DNA from: JANPPS01 sp964242575
Lineage (GTDB): Bacteria > Pseudomonadota > Alphaproteobacteria > Acetobacterales > Acetobacteraceae
Reading direction: 5' to 3'
DNA: 64,000 nucleotides
Assembly (NCBI GenBank): GCA_964242575.1
Contig: CAXTCN010000009.1
Location: forward strand, 33,485-97,484
The notes beneath the pieces were generated by a model. The model made no database searches. It saw only the letters and a program-made list of their open reading frames with translations, and was not told where the DNA came from. Positions 45,050 through 56,689 of this stretch are shown here, in pieces. A program made the position numbers and the translations under genes. Position 1 is the stretch's first letter, and every line of letters starts with the position of its first letter.

Positions 45050-46758
45050 GGATCGAGTGGCCGGACGCGGCCTCGCTGTCAGCGTGTCCGGTATGCGATG
45101 CGCCCGGCCCGCATCCGGTGCTGCTGCGCACTGCCGGCCCGGCGCACACCCTGATCCGCTGCACGGCCTGCACCGCCTGTTTCTTCGAGCACCGCGCAGT
45201 CCCGGACTACGCGGCGGACGCGCCATCCGAGCTGTTCCTGCAGCTGTATGTCGAGCAGAACGCCGGGCTGCACCACATGAGCCGGTTCCTGTTCAAAATC
45301 GAGGACGACAGCATTAGCAGCATGCTCGATGTCGGCTGCGGCTTCGGGTTTCCGGTGGACGTGGCGGACAAGGTGCTGGGCTGGCGCGCGGTCGGCATCG
45401 ACCCCTCGCATTACGCGCGGGACGGCGCGCGGCTGCTGGGCGCGGATATCCGGCGGGAGTACCTGACCGCATCCAGCGACCTCGGCGACCCCTACGACCT
45501 GGTGCTCGGGTCGGAGGTGATCGAGCACATCCCCGACCTGTATCCATTCCTGGCCCTGCTGCGGCGGTGGATGCGGCCCGACGGCTACCTCGTGCTGACC
45601 ACGCCGGACGCTGGCAGCCTCTCGCCGTCAGCACCGGAGGGCGTGCTGGTCGCCATGCTGTCCGTGGGTGCGCACCTGGTGCTGTTCTCGGCGCAGTCAA
45701 TCGAGTTGATGCTGCGCCGGGCCGGGTTCCTGCACGTTCGTGCCGAGGCGGACGGCTACAACCTCGTGGCCTATGCGTCGGACCAGCCCCTGCGATTCCG
45801 GCCCGACACGGAGGCGCGGCACTTCGCGGGCTACCAGGCCTATTTGCGCCGGCTGCTGGACACGGCCGAGCTGGGCGGCCATCTGTGGAACGGCGCGGCC
45901 GGGCGGCTGTTCGCGCTGGAGGTCGGCACCGAGCCGTTGCATGAGCAGTTCGCGTTGTTCGCCCGCGTCGCCGAGGCATGGCGGGAGCGGTTCGGCATCG
46001 ACCTGGCGCGCCTGCGGCTGCCGGCGCCCCTGCTGGAAACAGAGTTCGGGGCCGCTGGCCCGGCGCTGCTGAACCGGCTGCGGGAGGCGCAACCGCTGAA
46101 CCTGGCCGGCCTGCTGTACAACCGGGCGCTGCTAGAGCGGCGCGTGCCGGGGCACCTGCCGGAGCGTGTGCTGGAGTTCGCCCGCGCCGCGTTCACGGTG
46201 GCGCAGCAGACGTGCCGGGTGCTGCAGGAGTTTGGGCTGATCGACTACGACCTGAACCTCACGAGTTGGCGGGCGCGGGTCATCTGCGTGGACTGCCTGG
46301 CGCTGCTGGCGCCGGAGCTGGAGGGGAGCCTGTTGGCCGGCCTGGCCGGCGCATCGAGCGGCGCGCTGGCGGACCGGGTGGACCCGCCGCCCAGCGTGGT
46401 CATCGCGCGCCTGGCGCCGTTCTTTTCAAACAAGGTTCACGCGACGGAGTATGACGAGGCCATGCGGCTGGAGCCGTGGCTGCGGGACCTCGACGCCCTC
46501 TGCACGGCAATGCGGCGCGATCAAAAGGCGATGCACCACCTGCTGTTCACCGTGGGCGTGCTGCGGCTGAACCGGCTGCGCGACCTTCCCGGCGCGTTGG
46601 CCGCGTTCCAGCGGATGCAGGCAGAGGCAGAGGCGGAGTTGCGGGACCCTGGGCGCGCTGCGCTGGCCGGGCACTTCCTGCCAGTGGCGCGGGACCACGC
46701 CCGGCATGTCAGCGCGCTGCTGGCCGCGGCGCCGGTAGCGATGCTTCGGTCCGCTTAG
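45046..46758 (+). CDS. SAM-dependent methyltransferase with N-terminal zinc ribbon and long C-terminal domain
   Basis: A 570-residue protein beginning at a GTG that overlaps the previous stop. Residues 14-45 hold a zinc-ribbon-like Cys set (ACPVCDAP, then RCTACTAC). The class I methyltransferase follows (MLDVGCGFGFPVDVADKV near 92, GSEVIEHIPDLYPFLALLRRWMRPDG). About 280-570 is an all-helical domain that I do not recognise. Such zinc-ribbon methyltransferases modify sugars in polysaccharide synthesis, in keeping with the glycosyltransferase upstream. The stop overlaps the convergent small gene by 4 bp. Confidence 0.75.
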   Translation: MRIEWPDAASLSACPVCDAPGPHPVLLRTAGPAHTLIRCTACTACFFEHRAVPDYAADAPSELFLQLYVEQNAGLHHMSRFLFKIEDDSISSMLDVGCGFGFPVDVADKVLGWRAVGIDPSHYARDGARLLGADIRREYLTASSDLGDPYDLVLGSEVIEHIPDLYPFLALLRRWMRPDGYLVLTTPDAGSLSPSAPEGVLVAMLSVGAHLVLFSAQSIELMLRRAGFLHVRAEADGYNLVAYASDQPLRFRPDTEARHFAGYQAYLRRLLDTAELGGHLWNGAAGRLFALEVGTEPLHEQFALFARVAEAWRERFGIDLARLRLPAPLLETEFGAAGPALLNRLREAQPLNLAGLLYNRALLERRVPGHLPERVLEFARAAFTVAQQTCRVLQEFGLIDYDLNLTSWRARVICVDCLALLAPELEGSLLAGLAGASSGALADRVDPPPSVVIARLAPFFSNKVHATEYDEAMRLEPWLRDLDALCTAMRRDQKAMHHLLFTVGVLRLNRLRDLPGALAAFQRMQAEAEAELRDPGRAALAGHFLPVARDHARHVSALLAAAPVAMLRSA

Positions 46759-46943
46759 GACGCCGTAAGCATCCGGTCGCAGTTGATCCGCCCAGCCATC
46801 AGGCAGTCCTCGATCCGCGCCTTTTCGCCCAAATGCTTAATCAGGAACAAGCCAGCCACCACCAGCGCCAGGGCAAACGCCAGGCCGGCGAGGCTTGATG
46901 TGACGCGATTTGCCGCCATGGCCTCGTCCTCGCTTGTTGCCAT
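46755..46943 (-). CDS. Small single-TM protein of unknown function
   Basis: A 62-residue protein with a single hydrophobic segment (about 14-35) followed by a soluble tail with two cysteines (EDCLMAGRINCD). The start MATSEDE at 46943 is chosen for its closeness to the TM; a more upstream ATG would add nine residues. Its stop overlaps that of the methyltransferase on the other strand. No family is recognised. Confidence 0.5.
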   Translation of the reverse strand: MATSEDEAMAANRVTSSLAGLAFALALVVAGLFLIKHLGEKARIEDCLMAGRINCDRMLTAS

Positions 46944-47001
46944 GCGTGGCACTCCAGAACCTCCTTGCACCGCGCCGAGTGTAGGACGATACCGGGCACG
47001 G

Positions 47002-47652
47002 ATGAAGGGGCATCACTTGAACGCTGCCACCCACCTCGCCGCCGCCTACCTGGCCAACGCCGATCCGGCGTTCGCGGCGGCGATCGAGCGCATCGGACCC
47101 TGCACCCAGGCGCCGAAGCCGCGGGAGCCGTATGAGGCGCTGATCCGCGCTATCGCGCACCAGCAACTGCACGGCCGGGCTGCCGAGGCCATCCTGGCGC
47201 GGTTCGTGGCGCTGCATGGCGGGGCGTTCCCGGCGTGGCATCAAGTCATGTACACGCCGGACGCCGCGCTGCGGGGCTGCGGCTTTTCGGCCAGCAAGCT
47301 CGCGGCGATACGCGACATCTGCGCCCGCACCCAAGACGGCGTGGTGCCGAGCGGCGCCGAGGCGGCCCTGCTGTCGGACGCCGAGCTGATCCAGCGCCTG
47401 GTGACCATCCGCGGCGTCGGTCGTTGGACGGTAGAGATGATGCTGATCTCGACGCTCGGCCGGCCGGACGTGCTGCCGGTGGATGATTTCGGGGTGCGGG
47501 AGGGCTGGCGGCTCATCAAGGGCCTGGCGGCGCAGCCCCGCCCGCGGGAGCTTGCCGCCATCGGCGAGGCCTGGGCGCCGTGGCGGTCCACCGCCGCCTG
47601 GTACCTGTGGCGGGCGTCCGACGAAGGCAAAAAGATCAAGCTGGAGGCATAA
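47002..47652 (+). CDS. AlkA/Mag-type DNA-3-methyladenine glycosylase
   Basis: A 216-residue HhH-GPD glycosylase that removes alkylated purines from DNA. The helix-hairpin-helix LVTIRGVGRWTVEMMLI (133-149) precedes LPVDDFGVREG with catalytic Asp162. The compact form, without the AlkA N-terminal domain, matches the yeast Mag1 type. It converges with the hydrolase gene, 8 bp away. Confidence 0.9.
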   Translation: MKGHHLNAATHLAAAYLANADPAFAAAIERIGPCTQAPKPREPYEALIRAIAHQQLHGRAAEAILARFVALHGGAFPAWHQVMYTPDAALRGCGFSASKLAAIRDICARTQDGVVPSGAEAALLSDAELIQRLVTIRGVGRWTVEMMLISTLGRPDVLPVDDFGVREGWRLIKGLAAQPRPRELAAIGEAWAPWRSTAAWYLWRASDEGKKIKLEA

Positions 47653-47660
47653 GACCCGCA

Positions 47661-48413
47661 TCAGGCGAGGAAGCTGCGCACCACGGCCAGGAATGCCTCC
47701 GGCGCGTCCGCGTGCAGCCAATGCCCAGCGTCTCGCAAGGTCGCAAACCGGGCGTTGGGGAACAACGCGCGGAACGCCGTGCGATGTTCCGGCAGCACGT
47801 AGCTCGACCGCTCGCCCCGCAGCACCAGGACCGGGCCGGCATACTGGCCCGGCGGCGCGGCCCAACCCTCGATGTCCGGCAGGCCGTCCGCGATCTTGGA
47901 CAGGCCGATGCGCCAGGCGGGCGTCGCGCCGAAGCGCAAGTTCTGCAGCAGGAAGCCGCGCACCTCCGCCGGCGCTACTGCTGCGAGGTGAGCGTCCGCC
48001 TCGGCCCGCGTCAGGCCGGGCCGCAGCGGGATGGCCTGCATCGCCGCCGCGATGGCGCGGAAATGCGGCGGATACGGCACCGGCGCGATGTCCGCGACCA
48101 ACAGCCGTTCCACCCGGTCCGGGCGCAGCAGCGCGGCCTGCATCGCAATCTTGCCCCCCATGGAGTGCCCGATCAGCGCCGTCCGTTCGATGCCCTGCGC
48201 GTCAAGGCTCTCCAGCACGTCCGCCGCCAAATCGGCGTAGGCCATGCCGGGCGCGTGCGGGCTGACGCCGTGGTTGCGCAGGTCGAACGTCAGCACCCGG
48301 CAGTCCGGTGCGAGCCGGCGGGCGATGGTCGCGAAGTTGCTGGCCGAGCCGAACAGGCCGTGCAGCAGCACGACCGGAGTGCCCTCGCCCACTGTGGTCC
48401 CGTGCAGGATCAT
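47661..48413 (-). CDS. Alpha/beta-hydrolase esterase, YbfF type
   Basis: A 250-residue hydrolase. The oxyanion HGLFG (18-22), nucleophile Ser84 in GHSMGGKIAMQ and histidine in DAGHWLHADAPE near 233 form the expected triad with an Asp upstream. YbfF-type enzymes hydrolyse short acyl esters, palmitoyl- or malonyl-CoA. ATG 48413 overlaps the stop of the small membrane gene (ATGA). It is the last gene of a three-gene operon. Confidence 0.87.
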   Translation of the reverse strand: MILHGTTVGEGTPVVLLHGLFGSASNFATIARRLAPDCRVLTFDLRNHGVSPHAPGMAYADLAADVLESLDAQGIERTALIGHSMGGKIAMQAALLRPDRVERLLVADIAPVPYPPHFRAIAAAMQAIPLRPGLTRAEADAHLAAVAPAEVRGFLLQNLRFGATPAWRIGLSKIADGLPDIEGWAAPPGQYAGPVLVLRGERSSYVLPEHRTAFRALFPNARFATLRDAGHWLHADAPEAFLAVVRSFLA

Positions 48414-48595
48414 GCGCGCTGGCCCGGCAACACCGCCGTCAGCGCGCCGCCCAGCACCAACCCGGCGCCCGCCAGCACTGCCGTCGCCGCCAGCGCCGAC
48501 AGCCCGGCCCGGCCGAACGCGAACCGGGTGACGGGCCAGCTTGCGCCCAGCATCACGACTGCGCCGGCGAGCTGCAGCAATGCGAGGCGGCTCAT
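48410..48595 (-). CDS. Small two-TM membrane protein
   Basis: A 61-residue protein with two hydrophobic segments (about 3-20 and 28-52) around a short WPVTRFAFGRAG turn that resembles the start of an EamA domain. It is held between two ATGA overlaps, with the ammonia-lyase gene before and the esterase gene after, so it is translated as part of this operon. It may be a membrane anchor or a truncated exporter remnant. Confidence 0.55.
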   Translation of the reverse strand: MSRLALLQLAGAVVMLGASWPVTRFAFGRAGLSALAATAVLAGAGLVLGGALTAVLPGQRA

Positions 48596-49746
48596 CCGAC
48601 CAACTGGCGATACAGCTCGGGGTCGGTCGCGCCCTCGCAACTAAACAGCAGCACGCGGCTGCTGGCAGTAAGGCCGAGCGCCGCGCGGGCGGACGGGTCC
48701 GCCGCGGCCAGCAACAGCGCGGCGACGCCCACCGCGCCAGACTCGCCGGACACGACCTCACGCGCTGCCAGCAGCCGCATGCCCGCCACCGCCGCCGCGT
48801 CGGGCACTGCCATGAACGCCGCCGCCGCCCGGTCCAGCTCCTGCCAGGCAATCAGGCTCGGCTCGCCGCACGCCAGGCCGGCCATGATGGTGTCCAATGG
48901 GCCGGACACGGCGGTGATGCGCCCGGCTTCGGCGCTGGCGAACAGGCAGGCGGCGCGGTCCGGCTCCACCACAACGACGCTGGGCGGGGGGTCGAAGCGG
49001 GTGCGCAACTGCACCGACACCGCCGCCGCGACTCCACCGACGCCGGCCTGGATGAAGGCGTGCGTGGGCGGCGGGCCGCTCCACTGGTCGGCGGCCTCGT
49101 CCGGCATCAGGCGGTAGCCCTGCATCACCTCGCGCGGGACGTCGGTGTAGCCGGGCCAGGCCGTGTCGGACACGACGTGCCAGTTGTGCTGCTCGGCCTC
49201 GGCGGCGGCAGTGCGGACGCTGTCGTCATAGGTGCCGGGCACGACGCGCACCTCGGCGCCGTACCGGGCGATGGCGTCGATGCGCGCCTGGCTCACCCCG
49301 CTGTGCACGAAGATGACGCAGGCCGCGCCGAAGCGTTGCGCGCCCCAGGCGACGCTCCGGCCATGATTGCCGTCGGTGGCGCAGGTGACGGTGATCCCGC
49401 GCGTCACCTCGGCGTGCCGCCCGGACAACAGGTCCGCGGAGGTTGCGCCAAGCGCCGCGCCCTGCCGCGCCAGCTCGGCCGACAGCACGCCCAGCACCGC
49501 GTAGGCTCCGCCCAGCGCCTTGAAGCTGCCAAGGCCGAACCGGCCGCCCTCGTCTTTGATGTGCAGCGTGGCGACCCCGGCGGCGGCGGCGAGGTCCGGC
49601 AATGGCACGAGCGGGGTCGGCGCGTAGTCCGGCCAGGACGTGATCTCCGCGTGTGCCCGGCGGTAGCCACCGGCGGGCAGCACCACCAGGCCCGGCGTGC
49701 CGTGGCGCGGGTTTTTCAGGACGCGGAACGGCATGGGTTCGATCAT
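48592..49746 (-). CDS. dpaL: Diaminopropionate ammonia-lyase-like PLP enzyme
   Basis: A 384-residue fold-type II PLP enzyme. Lys76 in GLGSFKALGGAYA binds PLP, and the ATDGNHGRSVAWGA and IQAGVGGVAAAVSVQL glycine loops hold phosphate. The N terminus and CSCEGATDPELYRQ-like C terminus (SCEGATDPELY) match diaminopropionate ammonia-lyases, which turn 2,3-diaminopropionate into pyruvate and ammonia; threonine or serine dehydratase activity is a possible alternative. First gene of the operon with the small membrane protein and the esterase. Confidence 0.85.
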   Translation of the reverse strand: MIEPMPFRVLKNPRHGTPGLVVLPAGGYRRAHAEITSWPDYAPTPLVPLPDLAAAAGVATLHIKDEGGRFGLGSFKALGGAYAVLGVLSAELARQGAALGATSADLLSGRHAEVTRGITVTCATDGNHGRSVAWGAQRFGAACVIFVHSGVSQARIDAIARYGAEVRVVPGTYDDSVRTAAAEAEQHNWHVVSDTAWPGYTDVPREVMQGYRLMPDEAADQWSGPPPTHAFIQAGVGGVAAAVSVQLRTRFDPPPSVVVVEPDRAACLFASAEAGRITAVSGPLDTIMAGLACGEPSLIAWQELDRAAAAFMAVPDAAAVAGMRLLAAREVVSGESGAVGVAALLLAAADPSARAALGLTASSRVLLFSCEGATDPELYRQLVG

Positions 49747-49826
49747 GGATGGCAGAATTGCGCGGCGCGCGGCGCGCGGCTAGTGCTTACGAAACATAGG
49801 TCCTTAACGGATCGCGGAGGCGTCCC

Positions 49827-50801
49827 ATGCACATCACCATCCTGGGCGGCGGCGGGTTCCTGGGCCGCAAGGTGGCGGCTCGCCTGGCCAGGGATGGCAG
49901 GCTAGGCGGGATGCCGGTCAGCAGCCTGACGCTGTTCGACCTCGCCGCTCCCCCGGCCCTGGCCGGCGCCGCGTTCCCGGTGCAAAGCCTGGCGGGCGAC
50001 CTCGCGGACCTGCCGGCCGCCGCCATCCCGCCCGGCACCGACATCGTGTTCCACCTGGCGGCCGTGGTCAGCGCGGCGGCGGAGGCGGATTACGAGCTGG
50101 GGCGCCGGGTCAACGTGCGCGGGACGGACGCGGTGATCGACGCCTGCCGCCGGCTCGACGCGCCGCCGCGGGTGGTGTTCACCAGCTCGGTCGCAAGCTT
50201 CAGCGGCGGGCAGGACGCCGTGCTGGGCGACGACGCGCGGCAGATGCCCGCCAACTCCTATGGCGCGCAAAAGGCTGCGGCCGAGCTGTTCCTGTCGGAC
50301 GCGAGCCGCCGCGGGTTCCTGGATGCGGTTTTGATCCGCCTGCCGACCGTGGTCGTGCGCCCCGGCCGGCCCAACAAGGCCGCCAGCAGCTTCGTGAGCG
50401 GCATCCTGCGCGAACCCCTGCTGGGCTTGCCGGCCGAGCTTCCGGTGCCGGACAGCTTCGCGGTGTGGATATGCAGCCCGCGCCGCGCGGTCGAGTGGCT
50501 GCTGCACGCCGCCGTCATGGACACCGGCGCGGTGGGTCTGGACCGCAGCGTGAACCCGCCCGGGCTCCGCGCCACCGTCCACGAGATGCTGGCGGCGCTG
50601 GACAGCGTGCAGCCCGGCGCGTCCGGCTTGGTGCGACGCGTGCCGGACCCGGCCATCGCGGCCATCGTCGGCGGGTGGCCGGCGGCGTTCGCGCCGGAAC
50701 GCGCGGTTCGGCTCGGCTTCACCGAGCACGAGCCGCTGTCAGACCTATTGCGCGCGTTCGTGGCCGACGACCTCGAGGACACGCGGCGCGAGCGCGGCTA
50801 A
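49827..50801 (+). CDS. denD: NAD-dependent sugar-acid dehydrogenase, DenD-like (extended SDR)
   Basis: A 324-residue extended short-chain dehydrogenase. The Rossmann motif GGGGFLG (7-13) and the catalytic Tyr145/Lys149 (NSYGAQKAAAE) are present. The RLPTVVVRPGRPNKAASSF and the WICSPRRAVEWLLHAA segments match D-erythronate dehydrogenases of C4 sugar-acid degradation. No kinase or isomerase of that pathway is adjacent. It is divergent from dpaL across 80 bp. Confidence 0.78.
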   Translation: MHITILGGGGFLGRKVAARLARDGRLGGMPVSSLTLFDLAAPPALAGAAFPVQSLAGDLADLPAAAIPPGTDIVFHLAAVVSAAAEADYELGRRVNVRGTDAVIDACRRLDAPPRVVFTSSVASFSGGQDAVLGDDARQMPANSYGAQKAAAELFLSDASRRGFLDAVLIRLPTVVVRPGRPNKAASSFVSGILREPLLGLPAELPVPDSFAVWICSPRRAVEWLLHAAVMDTGAVGLDRSVNPPGLRATVHEMLAALDSVQPGASGLVRRVPDPAIAAIVGGWPAAFAPERAVRLGFTEHEPLSDLLRAFVADDLEDTRRERG

Positions 50802-50930
50802 ACGAAACCTAACATTCAAGTCGGTCAAATCAACGACGCCGGCCGTTTCCAAGGTTGATTGACGGCACATACGGTCCCACAACCAGGCTGCCGGCGCGAC
50901 GTCGGCCCGAAAGCCGCGGTCGCCCTCCCG

Positions 50931-52775
50931 ATGTCCTTGTTCTCCAGCCGCATCAACCTGCCGGGCGTCGCGTCTCCAGGAAGCGCGACTGGTGCGGACA
51001 CGCGCGCCCGGGATCATCGGCGGCCCATCGGCGAGGTCGTGGCGCAAGTCCCGCAGACCCTGCGTGCCCTGGTCCGGGCGGACGAGATCTGGCTGGTGGT
51101 GCTGGCGGCCTTCGTGGGGGTGGTCGCCGGGCTGATCGTGGTCGGGATGGGCGAGGCCGCGCAGTTCATGCACGTGCTGCTGTTCAACCTGGCGCCGGGC
51201 GAGTACCTGTCCTCGATGGTGAGCGTCACGCCGTGGCGCGCGCTGTTGGTGCCGACCCTTGGTGGAGTGGTGCTGGGCCTGGCCGGCTGGGCGCTGGCGC
51301 GTTGGCTGCCGCGGCGCACGGTGGACCCAATCGAGGCCAATGCCCTGTATGGCGGGCGCATGTCCATGGTGGACAGCGTTGTCGTCGTTGCGCAAACGGT
51401 GTGGTCGAACGGCGTCGGCGCGTCCGTGGGCCTTGAGGCCGGCTTCGCGCAGATCGGCTCCGCCATCGCATCCTGGCTCGGGCGCAGCTTCCGGGTGCGG
51501 CGCAGCGACCTTCGGCTGCTGGTCGGGTGCGGCGCGGCGGGCGCCATCGCGGCGGCGTTCAACGCGCCCCTGACCGGCGCATTCTATGCGTTCGAGCTGG
51601 TGATCGGCACCTACTCCCTGGCGACCCTGGCGCCGGTCGTGATGGCCGCGATCTGCGCCGTGTCCGTCATGCGCGTGCTGGTCACGGGCCATGAAGGGTT
51701 CGACATCCGCGTGCCTACTGCAATCGAGGCGGTGGACTACGTGCCGATCCTAGCGCTTGGCATGTTGTGCGCGCTGGGCGGCATCGCCATCATGCGTGGT
51801 GTGACAGTGGTCGAGGACCTGTTCCGCCGCAGCGGCGTGCCGGTCTGGTTGCGCCCGGCAGTGGGCGGGTTGGCGGTGGGCGCGATGGCGCTGGTGTCGC
51901 CAGCCGTCATGTCGTCCGGCCACTCGGCGCTGCGGGTGGCGCTCGATGCGCCCTATACCCTGGAGCACATCGGCCTGTTGATCGTGCTGAAGGCGGTCGC
52001 GTCGGCCGTCAGCATCGGCTCCGGCTTTCGCGGCGGGCTGTTCTTCGCATCGCTTTTCCTGGGCGCGCTGCTGGGCAAGCTGTTCGCCAGCGCGCTCGCG
52101 TTGGTCACGATGGTGCAGGCCCTGCCGGCGGTGGTCTGCGCGTTGGTGGGCATGAGCGCGCTGGCGGTGGCGGTGGTGGGCGGGCCGCTCACCATGGCGT
52201 TCCTGGCGCTGGAAAGCACGGGGTCGCTGCCCATGACCATCGCCGTGCTGGCTGCGAGCGTGGTGTCCGCCATCACGGTGCGCCGCACCTTCGGCTACAG
52301 CTTCGCGACCTGGCGCTTCCACCTGCGCGGCGAGGCGATCCGCAGCGCCGTGGACGTGGGCTGGATGCGCAACCTCACGGTCGGCCGGATGATGCGGCGC
52401 GAGTTCCGCCGGGTGCCGCTCGACATGCAGTTGTCAACCTTCCGGCGGGACTTCGCGCTAGGTTCGATTGGCCGGGTGGTGGCGGTGGACCAGGCCGAAC
52501 GCTACGCCGGCATCCTGGCCACATCCGAGGGGCACGCCGCGCCTGACACCGCGGTCCGGCTGTCCGACGTCGTGCATCACCGCAAGACGGTGCTGCTGCC
52601 GCAAATGACCATCAAGGAGGCGGTGCAGATGTTCGAGGCCGCCGAGAGCGACGAGCTTGCGGTGGTGGACAGCCCCGAGAGCATGCGGGTGATCGGCGTG
52701 CTCACGGAGCAGTATGCGCTGCGCCGCTACAGCGAGGAGCTGGAGAAGCGGCGGCGCGAGCTGTCGGGCGAGTAG
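50931..52775 (+). CDS. ClC-family chloride channel/transporter with C-terminal CBS pair
   Basis: A 614-residue membrane protein. The ClC core (about 55-450) contains GASVGLEAGFAQIG with Glu169 in the place of the gating glutamate and GFRGGLFFASLFLGALLG for the second selectivity segment. Both differ from the usual GSGIPE/GKEGP/GxFxP set, so ion choice cannot be assumed. Residues about 490-614 form two CBS-like modules (TVLLPQMTIKEAVQMFEAA near 562). ATG 50931 is preferred to a TTG at 50859, which would add a non-membrane leader. Confidence 0.83.
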   Translation: MSLFSSRINLPGVASPGSATGADTRARDHRRPIGEVVAQVPQTLRALVRADEIWLVVLAAFVGVVAGLIVVGMGEAAQFMHVLLFNLAPGEYLSSMVSVTPWRALLVPTLGGVVLGLAGWALARWLPRRTVDPIEANALYGGRMSMVDSVVVVAQTVWSNGVGASVGLEAGFAQIGSAIASWLGRSFRVRRSDLRLLVGCGAAGAIAAAFNAPLTGAFYAFELVIGTYSLATLAPVVMAAICAVSVMRVLVTGHEGFDIRVPTAIEAVDYVPILALGMLCALGGIAIMRGVTVVEDLFRRSGVPVWLRPAVGGLAVGAMALVSPAVMSSGHSALRVALDAPYTLEHIGLLIVLKAVASAVSIGSGFRGGLFFASLFLGALLGKLFASALALVTMVQALPAVVCALVGMSALAVAVVGGPLTMAFLALESTGSLPMTIAVLAASVVSAITVRRTFGYSFATWRFHLRGEAIRSAVDVGWMRNLTVGRMMRREFRRVPLDMQLSTFRRDFALGSIGRVVAVDQAERYAGILATSEGHAAPDTAVRLSDVVHHRKTVLLPQMTIKEAVQMFEAAESDELAVVDSPESMRVIGVLTEQYALRRYSEELEKRRRELSGE

Positions 52776-52787
52776 CGGAGCGCGCCT

Positions 52788-55511
<2,724 letters not shown>

Positions 55512-55647
55512 GGATGGCCTTCCAGGGTGCGCGGCGGCGTCAAGAACGCGCCGGGCAGGAGGGGTCGGGAGCTTTGGTGCTAGGGTTCAGATAGGACCCG
55601 TCAAGGTCATGGTCAACGCGGCGGGCGAACGATGCCTGATCGCGGGG

Positions 55648-55706
55648 GCATCGCGGCGGCCGACGATAAGGCATCGCGGCGGCCGACGATGAGCCATCGC
55701 GGCGGG
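55648..55706. repeat. 23-bp tandem repeat, two full copies plus a partial copy
   Basis: GCATCGCGGCGGCCGACGAT followed by AAG (55648-55670) and the same followed by GAG (55671-55693) are direct tandem copies differing by one base; a 13-base third copy follows. It lies in the 258-bp gap between secA and the parvulin gene, where both promoters must be. Copy number may vary between strains. Confidence 0.8.
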
Positions 55707-55769
55707 CTGCTTGTCCCAATATAGGCTTTCGGGCATGGTCCCGCCGCCCTGCTTTGATATGAGGTCTCC

Positions 55770-56684
55770 ATGCGCCGTACGAGCCTGTCCGCCGCCGCCA
55801 TCCTGTTGTGCTCCACGACCTTTGCCTTCGCCCAGACCACGCCGGCGCAGAAACCGCCTACCCCGGCCGCGCCGGGTCCGGCTGCAGCAGCGGCGACGCC
55901 AACCGGTGACCCCATCGTGGCGCGCGTGGGGGCCGACGAAATCCGCGCCAGCGAGCTGAACGAGGCCGCCCAGTCCCTGCCGGAGGAGCTGCGCGGCATG
56001 CCTGCGCCCGTGCTGTTCCCTATGCTGCTGGACCAGCTTGTGGACCGGCGCATTATCATCCAGGCCGCGCGCAAGGAGGGGCTGGAACGCGACCCGCAGG
56101 TGCAGCGCATGGTGGCGCGCGCGACGGACACGGCGTTGCAGAACGCGTTGCTGACCCGCGAGATCGCGCCGACGCTCACGGACGACGCGATCCGCGCCCG
56201 GTACGACCGCGACGTCGCCGGCAAAACCGGCGAGGAGGAAGTGCGCGCCCGGCACATCCTGGTGGCGGATGAGGACGCCGCCAAGAAAGTGATTGCCGAG
56301 CTGAAGGGCGGCGCGGACTTCGCCGAGTTGGCGAAGAAGAACAGCACCGACCCCGGCGCGCAGAGCGGCGGCGACCTCGGCTTTTTCAAAAAGGCCGACA
56401 TGCTGCCGGAGTTCTCGGCCGTCGCCTTCGCGTTGAAGCCCGGCGAAGTCACCCAGGCGCCGGTCAAGACACGGTTCGGCTGGCACGTCATCAAGCTGGA
56501 GGAACGCCGCACCGCGCCGGCGCCGGGCTTTGAGCAGGTGCGGGACGAGGTGCGCCAGTCCTTGATCCAGGAGGGCGTGAGCCGGGTGTTGGCGCAGGCT
56601 AAGACGGGTGTGCAGGTGCAGAAGTTCAACCTGGATGGCACGCCCATGACGGACGCGCCGCCCGCGCCGACGCCGACGCGCTGA
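55770..56684 (+). CDS. Exported parvulin-type peptidyl-prolyl isomerase
   Basis: A 304-residue periplasmic foldase. A signal peptide (about 1-22, ending AFAQ) leads into a Pro/Ala-rich linker, a SurA_N-like helical chaperone region (about 50-140), and a PpiC domain (about 153-245: VRARHILVADEDAAKKVI, then GGDLGFFKKADMLPEF). GAGGT-like SD (GAGGT, six bases before ATG 55770) supports the start. Divergent from secA; it would help fold exported proteins. Confidence 0.88.
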   Translation: MRRTSLSAAAILLCSTTFAFAQTTPAQKPPTPAAPGPAAAAATPTGDPIVARVGADEIRASELNEAAQSLPEELRGMPAPVLFPMLLDQLVDRRIIIQAARKEGLERDPQVQRMVARATDTALQNALLTREIAPTLTDDAIRARYDRDVAGKTGEEEVRARHILVADEDAAKKVIAELKGGADFAELAKKNSTDPGAQSGGDLGFFKKADMLPEFSAVAFALKPGEVTQAPVKTRFGWHVIKLEERRTAPAPGFEQVRDEVRQSLIQEGVSRVLAQAKTGVQVQKFNLDGTPMTDAPPAPTPTR

Positions 56685-56689
56685 TCCCG

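Noticed and set aside
55648..55706. Direct repeats considered as a CRISPR fragment
   Set aside because: The copies are adjacent without spacers and no cas gene is present.
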